This document shows, piece after piece, positions 46,101-55,100 of a stretch of DNA of 60,881 bases (position 1 is the first letter of the stretch; each line of letters begins with the position of its first letter). The notes beneath the pieces are model-generated. The model was given only the letters and a program-made list of their open reading frames with translations, had not been told where the DNA came from and did not search any database. The stretch spans positions 1-60,881 of the forward strand of contig JAJBVE010000023.1 of the NCBI GenBank assembly GCA_020859995.1. Direction: 5' to 3'. The stretch comes from Clostridiales bacterium (GTDB lineage Bacteria; Bacillota; Clostridia; Lachnospirales; Lachnospiraceae). A program made the translations under genes and the position numbers.

Positions 46101-49100
46101 ATGAAATCCCGACATCCGGATTGTCCGGCGCAAGTGTCACCTATGCAGACGCAAAGGTTTCTATTGAATCCGGCAGCGTGATGCAGGTAATCACGACGAA
46201 AAAGGATGGTTCTGCAACAACGGGGACAAAGGATCTGCCGTTCGGTACGTATTATGTGATCGAGACAAAGGCGGCGACCGGATACTTCTTAAACGAGAGC
46301 TGGGTAGGACGCATCGAAGTGCGTAAAAACGGCGTGGTTTACGCAGCAGAGACGATCCAGGACGAAGATTCCGGTGACGAGACAACCGCACAGCGGATTT
46401 ACCGCAGTGGGATCAGCCTGGTGAAGGTGGATCTGGAAATGCAGGAAGGCATCGAACAGGGAGAGGCTTATTTTGCAGGCGCGGAATTTACCATCATCAA
46501 CGCATCCGACGCGTTAGTAGAGAATGCGGACGGGGTGGAGATCCCAAGCGCAAAGAGCAAGATTTCCAGCTCGCCGGATTATGTTGAGCTGCGTGCCCTG
46601 GCGGACGATGGCTCTTATACGGTACAGGTCATCACGACTGATGAGAACGGCCTGGCGGCAACCGGTATCAACGACCTGCCTTACGGCACCTATTACGTCA
46701 TCGAGACCAAATCCTCTTATGGATATTGGATTGATGAGGATTTCATCGGGCTTGCGGTTGTACGCGAAGACAGCCTCAACCTTGCCCTCGGCACATATTC
46801 CGATTCCGGGGACAGCTATTTCATCGATATCAACGACACGTCATCGAACCTGGCGTCTACTGTAGACCAGCAGGTGAGAAGGAAAAACTTAAGCTTCATT
46901 AAAGTCGATATCGACGGAAATTATAAATCTTATATTCCGTTCCTCATTACGGCGATTGCCTTTGATGACCAGGGGAACGAAGTGGAACTGGAAAGCCATG
47001 TGATCGTATCAAACGCGTATGGTTATGTGGATACTTCCCGCACACATTCCGCCAATACGAACGGGTTTGACCAGTACGTGGTGGATGGAAAAGTGACGGC
47101 GGAAGGCGAAGCGCTTCTTAAAGAAGCTTCCGCCTGGGGCGTCTGGTTCCAGGGCAACGGTAAGATGGATACAGCGGATATGACGGTGACGGACAGCTAC
47201 GGCGCGCTGTATACCTGCTATTACCGGATCACGGAGCTGCAGTGTGAGGATAATTCCGATCTTTCGGAAAATCTTCTGAACTCCGACCTGATTTATTTGT
47301 ACAACGATACCGGAGACCTTACGGAGCTGCTTTCGAATAACGCGCAGATGTACGTATACCATCCGCTGGTGGATACGGAGATCGTATTGACGAGCGCGGC
47401 TTCGGATGTGCAGTCCGGCACACAGGTTGTAAGCGCCAATGAATCCGTGGAGGTAAACGATGAAGTATCTTATACGCATGTGTCATCTGACCATACGTAT
47501 CGGATGGAGACACAGTTCGTTGATATTATGGCAGGAAATAAAGTCCTTACAATCCTTGGCACGAACGACGGCGACGCAGCTGTCAGCGATGACGGGCTGT
47601 GGGTAACAAAAGAATTCCAGCCGGAGAAGAAATCTGGTACGAACAACACCTACGGTGACATTACCATGTCAGCGCTGCTGAATACATCCGGCCTGTACGG
47701 ACACACGATCGTCGCGGTTGATTACCTGTACCAGTACGTCAACATCGACAGCACAACCGGATACTGGGTTCTTGTGGCAAAACATGAGGACTATACAGAT
47801 GATGACCAGATGCTTTATGTACCGGATATTCATACGAACGCGGTTGACGGCCTGACGGAGAGTCGTGTAGGCGCGGCGGATGAAGGAGATTATATCGTAG
47901 ATACAGTTACTTATACAAACCTGGCTTCGAAGACCAACTATGTACTTTTGATGTATGTGGCTGACGCGGAGACCGGAGAGGCAGTCGTGACGAATGCGGA
48001 TGGTTCACCGTTCACAGTAAAAGCCCGCATTATGAGTAATTCCACAGCGGCCATGATTTCCGGTACAAAGACCATGCCGTATTACTATATCGACTCCTCC
48101 GAATATTCAGGCAGGACACTCGTAGCAGTCGAGACCCTGTACCTGGCTGACGAGGACGACCAGCCATATGGCGATCCGGTAGTCGAGTCTACAAGTATTA
48201 TCGATGAGGATGAGACCATCCGCTATCCGGTAGTTCATACTTCTGCAAGCGACAGTCTGACAGCGGATGATGTTGGTACTTCTTCTGAAACAGCTATCGT
48301 TTACGACGAAGTTACCATCGAGAATGTTGTTTTTGATGACAACGACCTTGATGGACAGTATACCTATACCGTGACCGGCACGCTGGTTTACCAGCAGGAT
48401 TTCACGGACGCGGACGGCGTAAGCCATACGGCAGGAGAAGAAGTAGAAACCCTTGACGGCACGCTTGATACCGTGACGATTACGTCAGACGCTTCGGGCA
48501 ACGCTACGTTTATGTACGCGGACGGCACGACAGCAAAGGGCAGCGTGAAGATCACGGCCTACGGACAGAATGCAGCAAAGACCATTGGCGGGGATGCGGC
48601 AGACAACAGTTACGCTGTCGATTCCACAGCTGCAATCGCGACTGTTACAGTAGAACTGGCCTATGTCGTAGATTCCTCGAAACTGGAGGGCGGCACAGTG
48701 GTCGTTTTCGAGGACCTGTACCACAATGATGCAAAAGTGGCAGGTCATGCGGATATTACCGACGAAAGCCAGTCCGTCCACTATCCGGAAGTGAAGACTT
48801 CCGCGGCAGACGATTCTACTTTGGATGATGTCGGGACAACGCAGGAAAATGCGATGATTACTGATACCGTGACCCTTACGAACCTCGTACCGGGACGCAC
48901 TTACACGGTAAGCGGAAAACTTGTAAACCAGTCTGACGGCAGCGATGTGATTGTAGACGGCCAGACTGTAACGCAGACAGCAGAAATCACAGTCGGCGAA
49001 GGAACTATCACAGCGGCAAATGGCGAACAGACCACGGTTACGGCATATGACGAAACTTATCATACCGTAAGCGGGACTGTTGATCTGACATTTACCTTTG

Positions 49101-52100
49101 ACGCAACCTCACTTGCAGGAGAGACTGTGGTTGTATTTGAAGACCTGGTGCACAACGACGTGGTAGTGGCAAGCCATGCTGATATCACGGACGAGGGCCA
49201 GACGATCCACTTCCCGGAGGTTCATACAACGGCAGCCGATGATGCAACCGGTGACGATGTAGGAGCGCTGCGTGAAGAAGCAACGATCACCGATACCGTA
49301 ATCCTGAAAAACCTCGTACCGGGACACACGTATACCGTATCCGGCAAACTGGTAGACCAGGAAACCGGAGAGGACTTCCTTGTGAACGGCGAGACTGTTA
49401 CCCGGAGCGCTGTCATCACCGTAGGTGAAGGCACGATCACAGCGGAAGGCGGCGAGGTGACAGAAGTCACGGCGTATGATGAGGAGCATAACAGCGTAGA
49501 CGGCAAAATTGAACTGGTATTCGCGTTTGACGCGAGCGCACTGGCAGACCAGACCATAGTAGTATTCGAAGATCTGGAGCACAACGGTATGACCGTGGCA
49601 ACGCATGCGGATATCACAGACGAAAGCCAGACAGTGCATTATCCGGAAGTGAAGACATCAGCTGTGGATGATTCCACAACAGATGATGTTGGAGCGATCC
49701 GCGAGGAAGCAACGGTCACCGATACCGTGATCCTGAAAAACCTCGTACCGGGACGCACGTATACCGTATCCGGCAAGCTGGTTGACCAGGAGACCGGAGA
49801 GGACTTCCTTGTGAACGGGGAAGCTGTGACACAGACAGCAGAGATCACAGTAACGGAAGATGGCGAGATTGTGGCAGCGAACGGCGAAGTGACGCAAGTC
49901 ACGGAGTACGACGAAGAGCACAATAGCGTGGATGGAACGGTACAGCTGGTATTCATATTTGATGCAGGCGCACTCGCAGGAGAGACTGTGGTCGTATTTG
50001 AAGATCTGGTACACAACAATGTAACTGTGGCATCTCACGCGGATATCACAGACGAAAGTCAGACGGTCCACTTCCCGGAGGTTAAAACGTCTGTTGCGGA
50101 TGATGTGACAATTGACGATGTTGGTGCGATTCGCGCTGAAGCGTCGATCACAGATACTGTCATCCTGTCGAACCTCGTGCCTGGGCGCGAGTATACTGTG
50201 AAAGGACGCCTGGTTAATCAGGAAGACGGAAGTGATTTCCTTGTGAATGATGAGGCGGTGACACAGGAAACAACGATTACTGTAACGGAAGACGGTAAGA
50301 TTGTCGCTTCCAATGGTGAAGTGACAACGGTAACGGAATACGACGTGGATCATAACAGCGTGAGCGGCACTGTGGAGTTAGTCTTCACGTTTGATGCTTC
50401 CAGCCTGGAGGGTGAGACGGCAGTTGTGTTTGAGGATCTGTACCATAACAACGTACGCGTCGCGTGGCATAATGACCTGAAAGATGAAGGCCAGACGGTC
50501 CATTTTCCGGAAATCCATACAACGGCTGCTGACGGTTATACCGAGGACAGCGTAGCCACTGTATCGGGTGAAGCGGTTATCGTTGATACGGTTATCTATT
50601 CGAACCTTATTCCTGGCCGCGAATATACCGTAAGCGGAGTCCTGATGAACAAGGAAACTGGCGAAACCATCCTTGATGCAGAAGGAAACGCAGTAACTGC
50701 GGAGCGTACCTTTACAGCCGGTGTTGTCGAAGACGGCATCACAGCAGAGGTTGATGAGGAAATGAACTCCGTAAGCGGAACCATTGACATTACCTTTACC
50801 TTTGACGGATCCCTTCTGGAAGATACGACAGCCGTAGCTTTCGAGGATCTGGTACACAATGGAATCACCGTTACCACGCACAGCGACATTACTGACGAGG
50901 ACGAGACTGTCCACTTCCCGAAAATACGCACTTCCGCGATTGACGGGAACGTCGGCGACGAGGCAGGTGTGACTGGTAAGACGAGAATTGTTGACACCGT
51001 ATCCCTCTGGAACCTGGAAACCGGCATGACTTATACAGTAAATGGCGTGCTGATGAATAAGAATACCGGAGAAAAACTGCTTGTGAACGGCGAGACGGTC
51101 GCGCAGAGCATGACAATTACCGTAAACGCGGGCGGCACCGTGACAGCTGAAAATGGCGGAACTGTCGGAAATGTTGTATACGACGCGAATATGAATTCCG
51201 TAGACTGCACGGTTGATCTGGTCTATACACTGGACGCTTCGGCACTGGCTGGTGCGACAACGGTTGTGTTTGAGGATCTGGTTCACAACGGCGTGACCGT
51301 AGCAAGCCATGCGGTTATCACAGACCTCGGGCAGACAATCCACTTCCCGGAGATCCATACGACAGCGACTGACCTTAACACCTCTGGCCATGTTGGTACA
51401 GTGAAAGGAACAGCAGTAGTTCAGGATCTGGTATATTTCACAAACCTGGTAGTCGGCAAAGAGTACACCCTGACGGGTACCCTCATGAACCGCAAAACCG
51501 GGCTGCCGTTCCTTGATGAGGCTGGTGCGGAAATCACCGCTTCGGTAACGTTCACGGCGGGAACAGAAAGCAGCGGAAACTATACCGTGAGCGCATACCA
51601 TGAGGACAACAATTCCGTGGATGGTACGTATCTCATGACGTTCACACTGGATTCCAGCCTTCTGGAAGGAAAGACGGTAGTAGCGTTTGAATACCTGTAT
51701 CATAACGACGTCGAAGTAACTACCCATACGGATCTTGGCGATGATGAGCAGTCCGTACACTATCCGGATATCCATACGACGGCAGTAGATTACAACACTG
51801 GCGACCATGTGGGAACTATCTGGGGCGCTCTGATCAACTTTGCAAGAAGCTTATTCGGGCAGGAAACAGAGGAAGACGCAAAACAGGTGATTACGGATAC
51901 TGTGGCGCTAAGCAACCTCGTACCGGGGAAGACCTATGTTGTATCCGGCAAGCTTTATAACGCGACCGAAAGCCTGGCGACCGGCGAGGACACTCCGCTT
52001 GTCATTGACGGAGAGGAGATCGCACAGGCGGTTACCATTACGGTATCGGAAGACGGAAAGAGCATTACGGCTGCGGACGGTTCCGCGACTTCTGTGACGG

Positions 52101-55100
52101 CGTACAATGAGGAACTGAATTCCGTGGACGGCACGGTGGATCTGGTTTATACGCTGGATTCCTCCAAAATCCAGGGCATCGAAGTGGTTGTGTTTGAGAA
52201 GCTTTATCAGGACGCAACCTACACGCCGGAAACCAATCCGGAAGAAGTCCCGGAGGAAGACCTCGTAAACGAGCATTCGGATATCGAGGACGAAAGCCAA
52301 AGTGTGAGTGAGGTTTCCATCCATACCACAGCAGTGGACACCACGACAGGAGATCATGTAGGAAGCGTACCGGACGGCACAGATATTACATCCATCCGTG
52401 ACGAGGTGAACCTAGCGGGACTTGTCTCCGGTATGGAGTACACCATTGACGGCGTACTGGTATCCCTTGGGGACTCTGATCTGTCCGCTGGAAAGATTTA
52501 CTACTTGAAAACGGACGGGACCCTGACGGAGAGTCGTGAGGAAGCTTACACAGAAACCCTGACCTTTACAGCAGAAGAAGCATCGGAGACTTATTACCTG
52601 AACTTTGCAATCAATTCCGACAAGGTACAGGGGAAGAGCCTGACGGTGTTTGAGAATATTTATCATAATGACACACTGATCAGTTCGCACCCGGCAGGGG
52701 ACGGCGATGGCTGGGACGAAGAATCCCTGGCAGAACAGACCGTTGTCTACCCGGCAGGGAAGACAAACGCGACAGATACAGCAACGGATGAGCATTTGTC
52801 CCTGGCTGATACAAACCGTACAATCGTTGACCGTGTGTACTTCGAAAACCTCCTTGTGGGGCAGGAATACACCGTCACCGGACAGCTGGTTTATAAGGAA
52901 GCTTTCACGGACGCAAACGGTGTAAGCCATAAAGCCGGCGAGGCGGTAACAGAGTCTGTGGCAGTAAGCTTCACGGCTTCGGAAGACCTGACGGCGGCAT
53001 TGTATGAGGATGGCAGCGAAGCAGCGGTTGACTCCCTGAATGCGACAACCCTTGCGGATGGCCAGACAGTCATCAGCGGCTACGTGTCCATCAGCTTCAC
53101 AGTAAATGCTTCCAGACTGGCCGGGGCAACGCTTGTGGCGTTCGAGACCTTCCGCCATGACGGGACGGATATTTATACACATAACAACCTTGAGGATCTG
53201 CCGCAGACTATCCGTATCCCAAAGATCGGGACAACGGCGAGCGTGAATGATCTTGACGAGACGGCTATTTATGACGCAGACGGAAACTATATTGATATCA
53301 CCATCACCGACACGGTTACTTACGAGAACCTGTGGACGGCGGATGAGCTTGCGTCTATGGCTGAACAGGCGAAATACATCGTTTACCTGGACGGCACCGT
53401 CCGCGAGCAGGAAAACGTAATCTACACAGTATCTGAGGATGCGGTTTATATGCTGAAAGGCGTACTGATGGACAAGGGGACCGGCGAAGCGCTGGTTAAC
53501 TCCAACGGCAGCATCTATACAGTATACTCAGAACCGTTTACCCCGGATTCCCCAAATGGCACGCAGGACGTAAAATTCGATATCAGTGCCGGTGAATTTC
53601 TTGGTGAGGACAGCGTAAGCCTGCTTGCGGGAGCGACTCTGGTGATTTACGAGGATCTGTACCTTGCAGTGACGAAGGAGGAAGCGGTTGAAGAGAAGCA
53701 TGTGGCGGAACACCACGACATCAATGACGTGGAGCAGGATATCCGAATCCCGGATGGACGCACTCATGCGGTGGACGGAACACCTGGCAAAACGTTGCAT
53801 ACAGAAGATGTAATCAAGGCACTAAATGAGGAGCATGCAGGGGAATCCAGTACTGCACACGAGGCAGAAGCGCAAGCAAGTATGACAATAACAGATCTTG
53901 TCGCGTACGAAAATCTGCATGGATGTACGACCTATACGATAACGGGAACCCTTCAGACTGTCACAGCGTTTGATTCTGAGGGAAAGCCAATTACGTGGGA
54001 AGCCGCAAGGGATGATGACGGAAACGTGATTACTGCGACGGCGGAATTCACGACCAGCGGAAGCTATGATGATTCTGTAAGCGGAACAGTATCGCTCACG
54101 TTCACATTTCCAGGCCTGACACTTGCAGGTAAGACATTGGTGGCATTTGAGAGGATAAGCAGGGACAATGTGACAGTATTTGCGCATGCGGATATCACGG
54201 ATGAAGCACAGACAATTTATGTGCCGGAAATAGGTACGCATGCCTCTGATGCGGAAAACGGTCTGTCTATGTCCCTTGCTGACAAAAATACAATCATTCT
54301 GGATGAAGTGATCTATGAGAATCTTGAAAATGGCAAGACCTATACCATCAACGCAGCGCTTTATAACCGCGAGACGGGCGCGCTGATTGATGGTACGGAG
54401 GTAACCGGCACGTTTATGGCAGGCAAAGAAGGGCAGTATGTGATTCCAGAAGGCGTTGACGACACTACACTTTCCGATGATATTTCCCCGACAGCGGCTG
54501 TGAACGGCTGCAGGGCAAGCGGCACGGTTGTAGTAGCAATTCCTGTTGACACATCCATTCTTTCAGGAAAATCTATAGTTGCGTTCGAGGCAGTTCTGGC
54601 TGCGGATACGGATGGAAATCTGAAAGAAGTTGCGATGCACAAGAATCTTGAAGACGAAGAACAGACGGTACAGATTCCGCTTCTGGGCACCATGGCAGCC
54701 ATTGACGGCGAGAAGAGCGTGATTACGAGCGGGGATGTGGTCATCACCGATACTGTAAGCTATTCGAACCTGATTGCCGGAATGACCTATAAGGTATATG
54801 GTTCGCTGACGGATAAAGAGACCGGAGAAGCTGTTAAAGTGACCGCGGAAACGGAATTTACAGCAGAAGAACCTGACGGCACGGCAGAAATGACCTTTAC
54901 ATTCGAAGCATCCGGTTACGAGGATTACAGACTTGTAGCGTTTGAGAATCTCGTAGTTGTCATGGATGATGGGACAGAATACACGGTTGCCTGTCATGAA
55001 GATCTGGAAGATGAATATCAGACGGTGGAAATACTGGCGCCTCAGGTTGAAATCAGCAAACAGGATATTACGACCAGCGAGGAACTACCGGGAGCGACGC

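Noticed and set aside
50378-51808. Antisense open frame of 476 codons inside the giant gene, plus several similar ones at 46-54 kb
   Set aside because: They are by-products of the codon use and repeats on the other strand. Products are rich in Cys, His, Arg and Ile without any domain, and have no ribosome binding sites.
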